A stretch of DNA of 60,370 bases from an uncultured Dysosmobacter sp. (lineage in GTDB: Bacteria > Bacillota > Clostridia > Oscillospirales > Oscillospiraceae). The stretch is from contig CANQPD010000019.1 in the NCBI GenBank assembly GCA_947625655.1, positions 1 to 60,370 on the forward strand, written 5' to 3'. Positions within the stretch are counted from its first letter, which is position 1. Each line of letters begins with the position of its first letter. Position numbers and translations under genes: made by a program. The notes below the pieces were generated by a model. That model was not told where the DNA came from, made no database searches, and worked only from the letters and a program-made list of their open reading frames with translations. Positions 34,297 to 42,359 of this stretch are shown piece by piece.

Positions 34297-34656
34297 ATGA
34301 GTTCATTAGAGGAAAAGAAAAGTGAGCTTGAGAGGGTCCTTGGGGTATTCCAGAACTACATTGAAGGCTCTGAATTGCTCGATGTGGTCTATTCGAAAAA
34401 GTTCGGGTATGTTCTGCTTGGCCTGCCTGCGGCGGATTCCATTGATGACTCCGATGTAACACGACTGGAAGATCCCGAAACATTGGTGAAAGAGGTCTAT
34501 CAGAATCTCGCATACGACTTTATGGAGCAGGAAGGACACAGCGAGGATTACACGGAAGCCACCAATCTGGAAAAGCGAGCTATGCGGGAATGGATGAAAG
34601 AGTACACGGATCAGCTGCCGGAATACAACTACCTGCTGGACGAACTCCTTGGATGA
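34297..34656 (+). CDS. Unknown acidic 119-aa protein, last of the operon
   Basis: GGAAGGAGATGTTGCC precedes ATG 34297. The product (LERVLGVFQNYIEGSELLDV, KKFGYVLLGLPAADSIDDSD, then DFMEQEGHSEDYTEATNLEK) is helical and acidic. I do not recognise it. A 118-base gap separates it from the resolvase-like gene. Confidence 0.6.
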   Translation: MSSLEEKKSELERVLGVFQNYIEGSELLDVVYSKKFGYVLLGLPAADSIDDSDVTRLEDPETLVKEVYQNLAYDFMEQEGHSEDYTEATNLEKRAMREWMKEYTDQLPEYNYLLDELLG

Positions 34657-35071
34657 CGTGTCCGATGAAGCAGGCGCTTCCCTCAGTCAATCTTTCGACA
34701 TGGATAAAGCGGACATCTTTTTTGGTCGAACACTAAAATTGACCCTCGGGTGGAAAATCCGCAGCCATCGCAGCAAAACGGCAAAAAAATAATGGGTGAA
34801 GACCCGCAAAGCCTTGAAAGTCATGGATTTCCGCAAATATCTCAATTGGTCTTACGCTCCAAAAATCCCTGAAACCGCAACGGTTTCAGGGATTTCCCCT
34901 TGTCTCGTTGCAATTTGCATTTGTTTTGCCCGAAGAGTTGTTTCGGTCATTTTCATATTTCAATCCTTCATAAATTTTCCCTTTCAACCGTCAGGCGGAT
35001 ACTGACTGTGCTGTGGTGCCTATTTCCTCATTTGCAGTAAAGTAGGCAACGCCACTAAGTTTGTGATCTTT
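34657..35071. other. Intergenic region beside the tyrosine integrase, possible att site
   Basis: There is no gene. It holds a strong hairpin, AAATCCCTGAAACC (34863-34876) with GGTTTCAGGGATTT (34882-34895), followed by CCCCTTG. Attachment sites usually lie next to the 3' end of integrase genes, as here, but no repeated core could be matched elsewhere in the window by eye. Confidence 0.4.
34863..34895. terminator. Hairpin terminator
   Basis: Fourteen-base perfect arms with a five-base loop. It could end the phosphoesterase operon and the integrase transcript in both directions. Confidence 0.6.
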
Positions 35072-36457
35072 TCATTTGGAGTTTCCTACTGCCTGCGCTG
35101 AAAAAGCAGGAAGAACAATCCCTGCAAATTTAGACCGTTTTTTCGCCCCGTTCAGCCTTGGCGCCGCAGTCAGCTTTTCAATATCCAAATAGCTCGACAT
35201 CGTTTCAATCGCGCCCCTCTCCACGTCCTCATTCTTGTGAAGGTATTTTCTTGTTGTCTCCATTGAGGAATGTCCCAAAATGCCCTGTACAATGTTAAGC
35301 GGCGTCTGCTCTTCCACCAGCCGCGTAGCAAATGTATGCCGCAGCGCATGGGGGTTGACCTTCTTAATCTCACACCGTTTGGAAACCGCCTTCAAGCGAA
35401 TTTCAAAACTTTTAGGATCAATGTAGGTTCCGGCCCTGGAGGGGAACAATAAATTATTGGGATTGGGCCAGCTTGAGTGTGCCATTGTGAAAATATGGCG
35501 CACCAGCAGTTCACACAGTCCGTCAGAAATTGCGATCTCCCGGTTGGAGCTTTTTGTTTTCGGGGTACTCTGAACAACAAGATGGGTTTTCTTTTCCGGG
35601 TCGTAGTCCAGAATTTTAATGTTGGGGTTATTCAGAGAGATTGCAACCGTTTTTACCCGGATCAGGTTTTTGTTGACTGTGATGGTCTGTCGTTCCAGAT
35701 CAACGTCAGAGATATCAAGGGCCAACAGTTCACCAACACGGAGCCCGATAAATAAATCGGTCAGAATAGCAATACGCTGCGTCTCCCGCATGACCTCCCC
35801 AATAAAAATCTTCATTTCATCTGGGCTCAGAACACGCATTTCTTTAGAGACAACTTCCGGCCGGTTTGTTTCCAGCGTCGGATTTTCGGCCAGTTTGTAC
35901 TTTTTCTGTGCGTAGGAAAAAAAGTCCTTCAGCAGCATGTGGTGATTACGGATCGTCTTTGCAGACAATCCTCCCGTCTTTCCATCAGCCCTGGCTCCAT
36001 TTAGCTGTTTTTTCTGATAGTAGTCCTGCACGACATCTTGTGTGATGGCGTACAGCGGCATCTGTCCAAAAAATGCAGCAAAGTGCGTATTGTAAGTGTC
36101 AATGTAGCTGCCGTAGGTAGACGGCTTTCTGGTTGGCGGCGATTTGTACAATTTGAGCCAGCCCAAGAAGGCCGGTTCAAAAAGCTCCTCAGACTCAAGG
36201 GAGTGTCCCAGCTTCATAAGCTGTTCCTGGACCTCAAGTTCCCTCTGGGCATGTTGAACTTCCTGCTCCTTGATTTCAGCCTGCTGGGCCAGCCATTCCT
36301 CTTTTCGCTGTTTACAAATCGCTTTTGTTCGTCCCTTAAACGATTTTCGCTCGGGTGCGCCATTCGGTTTTCTCCCAACCGTGATCTGGTGTACCCAGGT
36401 TTTATCCGGGAGCTGCCAGTAAGAACCTTCACCATTTGAGCGTCTTTTTGTAGCCAT
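35072..36457 (-). CDS. int: Tyrosine-family integrase
   Basis: ATG 36457 is chosen (GGAGGTTTTGATT upstream). The 461-residue protein has an N-terminal arm-binding domain (RRSNGEGSYWQLPDKTWVHQ), a core-binding SAM-like domain (TYGSYIDTYNTHFAAFFGQM) and a catalytic domain. Catalytic features are Arg in LFIGLRVGELLALDISD, the box HALRHTFATRLVEE (HxxR), a second His in LGHSSMETTRKYLH and the nucleophile Tyr of RKYLH. It is the Tn916/Tn1549-type integrase, with the excisionase gene just upstream. Confidence 0.92.
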   Translation of the reverse strand: MATKRRSNGEGSYWQLPDKTWVHQITVGRKPNGAPERKSFKGRTKAICKQRKEEWLAQQAEIKEQEVQHAQRELEVQEQLMKLGHSLESEELFEPAFLGWLKLYKSPPTRKPSTYGSYIDTYNTHFAAFFGQMPLYAITQDVVQDYYQKKQLNGARADGKTGGLSAKTIRNHHMLLKDFFSYAQKKYKLAENPTLETNRPEVVSKEMRVLSPDEMKIFIGEVMRETQRIAILTDLFIGLRVGELLALDISDVDLERQTITVNKNLIRVKTVAISLNNPNIKILDYDPEKKTHLVVQSTPKTKSSNREIAISDGLCELLVRHIFTMAHSSWPNPNNLLFPSRAGTYIDPKSFEIRLKAVSKRCEIKKVNPHALRHTFATRLVEEQTPLNIVQGILGHSSMETTRKYLHKNEDVERGAIETMSSYLDIEKLTAAPRLNGAKKRSKFAGIVLPAFSAQAVGNSK

Positions 36458-36500
36458 AATCAAAACCTCCAATTATTTCAATATAATTGAAGATTTGACC

Positions 36501-36719
36501 CTAACAGTCTACGACATGCGATTTGGAAAGCCACTCATAAAAAGGCTCCTTGGGAACACGGAGCAGATTGCCAATCCGAATGACAGGAAACGCGTTGCTG
36601 TGGATGAGGTTGTAGACAGCATTCCTCCCCAGCTTCAGAATCTTCTGAACTTCCTGAACGGTCAAGGTTTCCGGTAACTGTTCGCTCACTCTGGAAACAT
36701 CAGCTTTACATTCACTCAT
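36501..36719 (-). CDS. xis: Excisionase-family DNA-binding protein
   Basis: The 72-residue protein has the MerR-like winged helix of excisionase (LTVQEVQKILKLGRNAVYNL, FPVIRIGNLLRVPKEPFYEW). It would bind the element end and favour excision by the integrase 44 bases downstream. Confidence 0.85.
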   Translation of the reverse strand: MSECKADVSRVSEQLPETLTVQEVQKILKLGRNAVYNLIHSNAFPVIRIGNLLRVPKEPFYEWLSKSHVVDC

Positions 36720-37066
36720 GAGTGTTCCTCCTCACACGTCGCATACCGAAAATATGAACTTTTCAAGGTGCCATTGCTAACTCGTGGGGCTATTTTACAA
36801 TAGCTCTTTGGGATAATCAATAGAACCAGGCGTCCATCGGCAGCTTTATTTTTAATCATCTTTTCCGTTATTTTGCCTACTGGGAATGGTACTATAGTGT
36901 TTCACAGGGCATCAAATGCCTCAAAAAAATAGAGATCACCGCATCGTATGACGGCGATCCCTTTTCACTCACATTGACAGTATAGCAGAAATGAATTTTA
37001 CATACAAGCCCACACCCCTGGCACATTTTCTTTCAGGGTGTTGGCATAAACCTTGCACAAATTATT
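36720..37066. other. Intergenic region upstream of xis
   Basis: There is no gene. It contains a GATCACCGCATCGTATGACGGCGATC-type hairpin near 36933-36959, followed by CCTTTT, which terminates rightward or divides the integrase module from the regulator beyond. The rest shows nothing clear. Confidence 0.4.
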
Positions 37067-37414
37067 TCATCTCAGATCAGAGGGCAGTTCAAATTTATAT
37101 CCGCTGTGGAATACGGTGTGGATGGGATTTCCCGGCCCCATCTTCCGGCGGAACTGACTGATGATGTTGACCGCAGCCGCGCCGCAGTCCTCCGGGAACT
37201 CGTGCCACACAGCCTCGTAGATCTGTCCCTGAGTGAATACCCAGCCTGGATGTTGGGCCAGGTAGGCCAGTGTAAAAAATTCCAAATGCGTGAGCTGGAG
37301 GAGTTGGCCTTGCCACCGTGCAGTCTGCTTGCGGAGGTGGAGTTCCAATCCCGGAAAGGTCAGGAAGTCAACAACAACATACGCAGAAAAATAACCGTAT
37401 ACCGGTTTACCCAT
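37067..37414 (-). CDS. OmpR/PhoB-type winged-helix DNA-binding protein without receiver
   Basis: Residues 40-115 form a trans_reg_C winged helix (LTHLEFFTLAYLAQHPGWVF, QIYEAVWHEFPEDCGAAAVN, then HSGYKFELPSDLR). The receiver domain is absent. The N-terminal start is uncertain: the ATG at 37414 overlaps a 15-bp inverted repeat, and GTG or TTG codons downstream are alternatives. The gene may be a truncated response regulator or a naturally short regulator that controls itself through the repeat. Confidence 0.65.
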   Translation of the reverse strand: MGKPVYGYFSAYVVVDFLTFPGLELHLRKQTARWQGQLLQLTHLEFFTLAYLAQHPGWVFTQGQIYEAVWHEFPEDCGAAAVNIISQFRRKMGPGNPIHTVFHSGYKFELPSDLR

Positions 37415-37442
37415 TCATTATATAAACGGGTAAACCGGTATA
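37398..37442. promoter_or_regulatory. 15-bp inverted repeat with GTAAACCGG half-sites
   Basis: TATACCGGTTTACCC (37398-37412) and GGGTAAACCGGTATA (37428-37442) are perfect inverted halves around a 15-base AT-rich spacer. The GTAAACCG core is the same as in the operators at 39453, 45016 and 49625. It covers the start region of the winged-helix gene. Confidence 0.6.
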
Positions 37443-37524
37443 AAGCTAGAATTGACAACTCAGCACGAGTTTCCAATTCTAACTTATGTCAATCTCTCAG
37501 ATCAATTAAAAAGTCTTAGTGCTT

Positions 37525-38391
37525 TTACCCCTCCATCAACACCCCCACGAACGACAGCAAAACTCTGTGTGCGGGATAGTATACATAAAAAAATGTCTTA
37601 TGGGCCGTTCCCTTCTCTCCGTTATACAAAAACATAAAAGGAATCGCCAATATCATCCAGGCTTGCCCTTGCCAGAAAAAATCGGTAAACGGCCATAGAT
37701 TACTTACAATCGGCGCACCCAAATAGGACAATACACAAAAAGCCGCAAATACAAGACATTTCCATTTTCCTTTCGAAAAGTAAATGCAGATTCCCATTAG
37801 CACAAACATCAGCGAGTATTCAATAAAAAACGTCGGCGGTAAAAATGCAGCCAGCACTTCCCGTTGCAAAGATACAAAACCCACACTTATGGAATGAAAA
37901 CCAGCCACATCATAAATGGAATAAACTATTTGTGGTAAAAAGGTTGCCATCACACCCGCAACCGTTATGAAAACCCCTTTCATATTTTTTGTTCTTATAT
38001 ATTTCATACCGCACTCAAGCAGGCAGATATAAATTGCGGTATAAGTATATGTAAACAAAATATTCTTTGGCATGCCCATGTAAATCGGTCCGAAAAAAAC
38101 GAATTCATTCGCCAGAATTGTAAAAGAAATCGTAAAGAGGCTTCCTAATGCACCCGCAATATAGAGTCGGAGAATCAACCTTCTTTTATCTTTTGTATGC
38201 CGGACGCTTTCCGTCAACACAAACAGAAATAGCGGTGCTGCAATGCGTCCCAAATCTCTTAATGTCCCATTCTGAACAAGATTCACCCCCGCCGAAAGAA
38301 TATATTCATTGATATGGTCAATGGTCATAAAGACCAGAGCAATCCATTTTACCTGGTTTGCATTTAACCCTTTAGATAATTGCTTTAACAT
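37525..38391 (-). CDS. traX: TraX-family membrane protein
   Basis: ATG 38391 follows AAAGGAAATAAACG. The 288-residue polytopic protein begins LNANQVKWIALVFMTIDHIN, then GRIAAPLFLFVLTESVRHTK and ends FFYVYYPAHRVLLSFVGVL, as in TraX family proteins (F-pilin acetylase in Escherichia coli). It has about eight membrane segments. In Clostridia the acceptor is unknown. It lies downstream of a secreted protein and an XRE gene on the same strand. Confidence 0.85.
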   Translation of the reverse strand: MLKQLSKGLNANQVKWIALVFMTIDHINEYILSAGVNLVQNGTLRDLGRIAAPLFLFVLTESVRHTKDKRRLILRLYIAGALGSLFTISFTILANEFVFFGPIYMGMPKNILFTYTYTAIYICLLECGMKYIRTKNMKGVFITVAGVMATFLPQIVYSIYDVAGFHSISVGFVSLQREVLAAFLPPTFFIEYSLMFVLMGICIYFSKGKWKCLVFAAFCVLSYLGAPIVSNLWPFTDFFWQGQAWMILAIPFMFLYNGEKGTAHKTFFYVYYPAHRVLLSFVGVLMEG

Positions 38392-38432
38392 TCGTTTATT
38401 TCCTTTATCTTCCACAAAGTATCCGTCAATAA

Positions 38433-38474
38433 CTAACTCTGCTCAGATGGTTTATACCATCTGAGCAGAGTTAG
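38433..38474. repeat. Perfect 19-bp inverted repeat
   Basis: CTAACTCTGCTCAGATGGT and its exact complement lie either side of TTAT, between the secreted-protein stop and the traX start. There is no T-run on either side, so it may be an RNA processing or attenuation element rather than a simple terminator. Confidence 0.6.
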
Positions 38475-38476
38475 AC

Positions 38477-39043
38477 TTAATGCGAAATAGTTCCCGTAAC
38501 CGTCGCTAGAGCTCCGGGAATATTCTTGCGGAAAATAAAATAATATTCATGATCCGTATTCAATCCAGAAATAAGCCGGTTACCCGTAGGAATTACAGGC
38601 AAAAACGGCCAGTGATCTGTCTCTGATTCAAAGGTTGTTGTGGTGGCTTGTTTACCCGTTGTTTTGTCCCAACATTCTACAGTCAGATCCGGAAGGTACG
38701 GATAAACATCGAATTCATTTTCCCAGGTAAGAACAACACTGTAGCGAAGTTCTCCATCTTCATTTGGCTTAAAGTAACGTGCACTATAAATGGAAACTTC
38801 AAATGTACCATCTACAGAATATGATCCTTTGCTTAAATCATAAAATTCGCGTGGCGGTCTAGCATCGCGAGTAATGCCTCTTTCGGTCATTCCAACTTCT
38901 TCCGCATTATACATCGTTTCTGCATCTTCCATTGAATCGGTTGGAATTCCATTTTCAGCTGCAAAGGCCGGGACGCACAGTGCCAGGCTCATAGCCAAAG
39001 TCAGTATCATGCTAATAATTGATAGCAAGTTTTTCATTTTCAT
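38477..39043 (-). CDS. Secreted protein of unknown function, 188 aa
   Basis: ATG 39043 follows CGGAGAATTGCAT. A signal peptide is clear: MKMKNLLSI, then a hydrophobic core, and AFAAEN as the cleavage region. The mature part is beta-rich (GSYSVDGTFEVSIYSARYFK, YSVVLTWENEFDVYPYLPDL), with no cysteine pair or catalytic motif noticed. It follows an XRE gene with the twin-palindrome operator, as in the 45-50 kb cassettes, though the sequence differs from those products. Confidence 0.7.
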   Translation of the reverse strand: MKMKNLLSIISMILTLAMSLALCVPAFAAENGIPTDSMEDAETMYNAEEVGMTERGITRDARPPREFYDLSKGSYSVDGTFEVSIYSARYFKPNEDGELRYSVVLTWENEFDVYPYLPDLTVECWDKTTGKQATTTTFESETDHWPFLPVIPTGNRLISGLNTDHEYYFIFRKNIPGALATVTGTISH

Positions 39044-39124
39044 ATGCAATTCTCCGTTATAAGAAAATTTTATTTTTTCCGAATAGTCCCAAAAACAATC
39101 AATAACTCTTTTCATAGAAATCTT

Positions 39125-39418
39125 CTAATTTATTGGAACCTTCCTTTTCTCTTCTCTAACTGGCTCAGGGCTGTTTTCCGTCTTTTCCTTTGGCACATTG
39201 CTATCTTCAGGTTTACGCTCCTCCTCATTAAACAAGAAGTTGACCGAAACTCCATATAACTCGCTCAAGCCCCGTAAATTTTCTGTAGAAGGCATCCCCC
39301 CTCCTGATTCCCATTTAGACACAGCTTGCCGAGACACCTTCACGGCCTCCGCCAATTCTAATTGGGTAAGCCCTTTCTTCTTCCGCAAGCGGACCAGCTT
39401 TTCATCCAGCTTCACCAA
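39125..39418 (-). CDS. XRE-family regulator of the twin-operator family
   Basis: The protein (about 97 aa) reads LDEKLVRLRKKKGLTQLELA, VSRQAVSKWESGGGMPSTEN, GVSVNFLFNEEE, then a polar tail. It is a paralogue of the regulators at 45078 and 49687 (LDKKLVRLRKKEGLSQADVS) but lacks their membrane segment. It starts at GTG 39415 or TTG 39418 after AAGGGGTGAAAATT. The same twin palindrome precedes it, so it probably autoregulates the secreted gene and traX. Confidence 0.82.
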   Translation of the reverse strand: MVKLDEKLVRLRKKKGLTQLELAEAVKVSRQAVSKWESGGGMPSTENLRGLSELYGVSVNFLFNEEERKPEDSNVPKEKTENSPEPVREEKRKVPIN

Positions 39419-39452
39419 TTTTCACCCCTTAATTTTAAGCAATATCCCATTA

Positions 39453-39498
39453 AATGTAAACCGTGTGCGGTTTACATTCAGGCAACCCCGGGTTGCCT
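39453..39498 (-). promoter_or_regulatory. Twin palindromic operator, copy 1
   Basis: On the minus strand a GGCAACC/GGTTGCC dyad (39480-39498) is followed by a GTAAACCG/CGGTTTAC dyad (39453-39478), then the XRE ribosome-binding site. Order and half-sites match the copies at 44996, 47698 and 49605. Confidence 0.75.
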
Positions 39499-39797
39499 TA
39501 CCCGTTTTTCTCACTATTCTTTATTTTTCTGTACTCTGCAAGCTCCTTCTCATGCCCTGCCCTAAACTGCTCCATGAGATCGCCAACCACGTCGCTGATA
39601 CTTCTCCGCTGCACATAGGCAATCTTCTGGATATCCTCATACAGACTCGGCAGCACCGACAGGCTCACACGCTTCTTGATCTCCCGGGCCTCCTTCTGGC
39701 GGCCTCTCCCGCTGCCGGCTGCTGCCGGCGCACCGTCAACGATGCTTCCTACAATCGAACCCCTCCGGCGGATATCTCTATCCTCAAACTTAGCCAT
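39498..39797 (-). CDS. Ribbon-helix-helix DNA-binding protein
   Basis: ATG 39797 is chosen for AAGGAAAAAGAGA upstream. The 99-residue protein has a basic N-terminus and the RHH motif KKRVSLSVLPSLYEDIQKIA, followed by YVQRRSISDVVGDLMEQFRA. It is probably a ParG/CopG-type partition or regulatory factor of the conjugative element. Its stop lies inside the twin operator of the next XRE gene. Confidence 0.7.
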   Translation of the reverse strand: MAKFEDRDIRRRGSIVGSIVDGAPAAAGSGRGRQKEAREIKKRVSLSVLPSLYEDIQKIAYVQRRSISDVVGDLMEQFRAGHEKELAEYRKIKNSEKNG

Positions 39798-39860
39798 TCT
39801 CTTTTTCCTTGCTATAACTTTCAAATCCTTCATCATCGCCTTATGGTGATCCATTCTCAA

Positions 39861-40087
39861 TGTAGCGAAAAGCGCAACTGTTCAGGAGGCAAAAAAGGTG
39901 CTATGCTCAACTTGTATTTAGGTCAGATTTTGTAGGTCAGATTTTTTACCCAGGGAGGGGCTATTGCGCCCTTTTTGGAGACATGTCAGAACCTAAATAC
40001 CGATCCTACCACGCACAAAAAACCGCAGTTATCCTCAGCCGGGGGTGACTGCGGCTTTTTTGTGCAGAAAAACAGAAAGGAGCAAGC
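39861..40087 (+). repeat. 227-bp direct repeat, copy 1 (operon leader)
   Basis: The block matches 59532-59757 with only a few differences. It contains a tandem AGGTCAGATTTT motif, a CCGCAGT...ACTGCGG hairpin followed by T-run (attenuator-like), and AGAAAGGAGCAAGC as a ribosome-binding site. Different genes follow the two copies. Confidence 0.85.
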
Positions 40088-40091
40088 GACC

Positions 40092-40577
40092 ATGAGTGAA
40101 AACCTGTTTAACTTCCCTGGAGGCGGCGACGAGAGCGGAGAGAACCCCTTTGATTTAGGGGGATTTGCAGAATTGACCGGCAGCGACGCCGAAAATCCGT
40201 TTGCTGATTTGCTCACAGAGGGGCGGGCAGCAAGCGAGAGCCACCCCGCAGCAGATCCCAATGCAGAGCCGGCATCCCAGGAGCAGGAGGAGGTACCTCA
40301 GCCCAAGCAGGCCGGCCAGACGGCGGAGCAAGTTTACCGGCAGGACGCAACGGCATCCCCGGTTTCTGAACCTCCGCAGCCAAAAACACCTTCCATCCCC
40401 AAAACAGAGGATGGCGGGACAGACGATGATGATACACCGGAGGAAGATAACCCTCTGATGGCCGCCATCAACCGTCAAGAGGAAAAAAACGCAAAGAAAG
40501 CCGCCGAGCCTATCTTTGCCCAGCTCCCCGTATTCTCCTACCATCTCCGCCCGCCATGTGGCGGCGATGGACATTGA
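40092..40577 (+). pseudogene. N-terminal part of a conjugative-element protein, cut near 40545
   Basis: AGAAAGGAGCAAGCGACC precedes ATG 40092. The frame encodes MSENLFNFPGGGDESGENPF and a long Q/E/P-rich stretch. After AAEPIFAQLPVFSY the residues (HLRPPCGGDGH) look random and the frame ends. I recall conjugative-element proteins of this kind continuing beyond the VFSY motif, so a join near 40545 has removed the C-terminal part. The downstream frame is a different gene. Confidence 0.6.
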
Positions 40578-41118
40578 GTGCGCTGCAATCGTCGGGGGAA
40601 CCCTGGCCGCGGAGCGCGTGTGTGCCGTTGAGGTCACGCTTTCCGGCCCTGCTGTCGTTTCCTGCTATCTGGAGGCCGAGTATGTGGAAACACCCAAGCT
40701 GACCGTAGGCAAGAGCAGCATCGGCACGCTCCATTCCCCTGATGTCGTCAATCTCCCCGACAAGAAGCGGGGGATCACGAGCGCACTGGTGGCCGGCTTT
40801 TTTTGCCGGCTGTGGCTCTCTCTGACCCGCCGCACCCCGGTAGATGCCCCGTATGTCTCCGCCGACAGCCCGGCATTGGACGATGCCGGGAACCAGGTGA
40901 CGGAGCAGACGCCTGATGATCCCCAGCCCCAGGAGGCCATCCAGAATGAGGCGGTGAACGCCAGCCTGGAGGATGACTTTGAGTTTAAGCGGCTCAAGGC
41001 CATGTACTGCCTGCTGAAAGACTGCGGCTACACGCTGCGCCTTTCAAAGCGTGAGGAGCCGGAAACGCTCCTGCCGGAAGGCAGCGCGGATTCCGTTTCC
41101 TTCCCCCATGCGGCGTGA
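40516..41118 (+). CDS. Conjugative-element protein, probably 5'-truncated
   Basis: From about 40550 the frame encodes ISARHVAAMDIECAAIVGGT, YVETPKLTVGKSSIGTLHSP and ITSALVAGFFCRLWLSLTRR, then an acidic linker and a C-terminal DFEFKRLKAMYCLLKDCGYT. Codon use and conservation-like patterns suggest a real protein, but no ribosome-binding site or good start lies in its own frame (TTG 40516 overlaps the previous gene). It is likely the 3' part of a gene joined by deletion. I do not recognise the family. Confidence 0.5.
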   Translation: MPSSPYSPTISARHVAAMDIECAAIVGGTLAAERVCAVEVTLSGPAVVSCYLEAEYVETPKLTVGKSSIGTLHSPDVVNLPDKKRGITSALVAGFFCRLWLSLTRRTPVDAPYVSADSPALDDAGNQVTEQTPDDPQPQEAIQNEAVNASLEDDFEFKRLKAMYCLLKDCGYTLRLSKREEPETLLPEGSADSVSFPHAA

Positions 41119-41310
41119 ATGATGGAGAAAGTCATGATCCGGCAATGCCGGGAGGTGACAGCCAGAGGCGTGACCCATGTGAGGGAACTCTACGCGCAGG
41201 GCTACATAAACCAGGACGGGAAATTCCGCCTGGAACGCTGTGTGGGCCGGTATGTCCATAAAACAGCGTCCAGGGAGGTCGAACCTGTTGCTGCGAACCG
41301 TGCCGCATAG
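41119..41310 (+). CDS. Small basic unknown protein, 63 aa
   Basis: The ATG follows the previous TGA directly. The product (REVTARGVTHVRELYAQGYI, RLERCVGRYVHK) is short and basic. No family is recognised. A terminator follows. Confidence 0.45.
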   Translation: MMEKVMIRQCREVTARGVTHVRELYAQGYINQDGKFRLERCVGRYVHKTASREVEPVAANRAA

Positions 41311-41321
41311 GCACCAAACCA

Positions 41322-41352
41322 GAAGGGGACTGTGGCAACCGCAGTCCCCTTC
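41322..41352 (+). terminator. Rho-independent terminator-like hairpin
   Basis: AAGGGGACTG (41323-41332) pairs with CAGTCCCCTT (41342-41351). The T-run is short. Confidence 0.55.
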
Positions 41353-41379
41353 AACCTAAAACCACGGAGGTGACTCTAT

Positions 41380-41538
41380 ATGGACTTGCTTGATGATGAG
41401 CAGGCCAAAAGCCAAGACACTTCTCAGCGATTTTACACGCTGGAGCAGTTGGGCGACCTTTCCTACGCTACCTATCCGACGAGCTTCGGATCAGGGCGGC
41501 AGGACTGCGTGTTCACCAAAAAGCCGCTTGAAGAATAG
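41380..41538 (+). CDS. Small unknown protein of conjugative-element type, 52 aa
   Basis: ACGGAGGTGACTCTAT precedes ATG 41380. The product MDLLDDEQAKSQDTSQRFYT continues LEQLGDLSYATYPTSFG and ends KKPLEE. It is acidic and Ser/Thr-rich, with no motif. I have seen similar short frames in this class of elements; function is unknown. Confidence 0.55.
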   Translation: MDLLDDEQAKSQDTSQRFYTLEQLGDLSYATYPTSFGSGRQDCVFTKKPLEE

Positions 41539-41554
41539 GAAAGGATGAAGCGCC

Positions 41555-41974
41555 ATGATGAACGATAGGGACAATGATGTGCCGACCAGCGGAGTTCTCC
41601 TGGATGTTGAACGGCCAAAAGAGCACCCGCCGTGCTATCTCCCGGAAGAAGATAATCCATATCCATGCTGTAAAGGCCGGATGATGAAAGCCTGTGCTCA
41701 CTGCTGCCTTTGGGCAGACTATGACCCCTGTGAAGATGAGGCCCGCGTAAATCCGCAGCTCTCGCTGGAGCAGCTGCGGGAAATGGACGGAGATCCCGCT
41801 TGGTGGGAGTGCGGCCCGGAGGACAGCGGCTGGGGTATTATTGCCGTAGGCAGCAACGGATTTTGGAAAGGCCGCCCATTCTTTCAGGGGCGGTGGCATG
41901 AAGTTGACTTTAAATACGACATTGAACAGCGCGGCATGAAGATTTACCGCCGCCCGCCCCATACGGAGACCTGA
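41555..41974 (+). CDS. Cysteine-rich unknown protein, 139 aa
   Basis: AGGAAAGGATGAAGCGCC precedes ATG 41555. The protein has a cysteine cluster (YPCCKGRMMKACAHCCLWAD, then DPCEDE) compatible with a metal site, a RVNPQLSLEQLREMDGDPAW segment, and a C-terminal beta part (FFQGRWHEVDFKYDIEQRGM). No family name can be given. Confidence 0.6.
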   Translation: MMNDRDNDVPTSGVLLDVERPKEHPPCYLPEEDNPYPCCKGRMMKACAHCCLWADYDPCEDEARVNPQLSLEQLREMDGDPAWWECGPEDSGWGIIAVGSNGFWKGRPFFQGRWHEVDFKYDIEQRGMKIYRRPPHTET

Positions 41975-42050
41975 TAAAGCGCGCCCGCACTTTCCAGGCG
42001 AAACGCGCCGAGCAGTATACTGAGTTCAAATCAGAGAGGAGCAGCCCAAC

Positions 42051-42359
42051 ATGACCTACCAAGGGAAAGAGGTTTTGACCCTGGATAATTTCGACTATGC
42101 TGCCGCAAGACCCGGAGACTATGTGGAGGAGGCCGTAGTGGACGCGGCGATGAACTGTCTGCCGCCCGTCCACATGGGAAGCGCCTGCTCACAAATGGGA
42201 GAACCCTTTGATATGCGGCAGGACTCTGCGACCGGAGCATGGAGATCCACCTTTGCCACATTTAAGCGTTGTTTGGATGGTGTCGGCGTTTGGGAGTATT
42301 GCGGCCATTGCTTTGCAGGTGAGACTGCAGAACGCGGGACGCCTCCGTGCTATGTGTAA
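42051..42359 (+). CDS. Unknown protein of conjugative-element type, 102 aa
   Basis: GAGAGGAGCAGCCCAAC precedes ATG 42051. Segments include VLTLDNFDYAAARPGDYVEE, VVDAAMNCLPPVHMGSACSQ and WEYCGHCFAGETAERGTPPC. There are five cysteines and no known motif. A terminator-like hairpin follows near 42420. Confidence 0.6.
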   Translation: MTYQGKEVLTLDNFDYAAARPGDYVEEAVVDAAMNCLPPVHMGSACSQMGEPFDMRQDSATGAWRSTFATFKRCLDGVGVWEYCGHCFAGETAERGTPPCYV

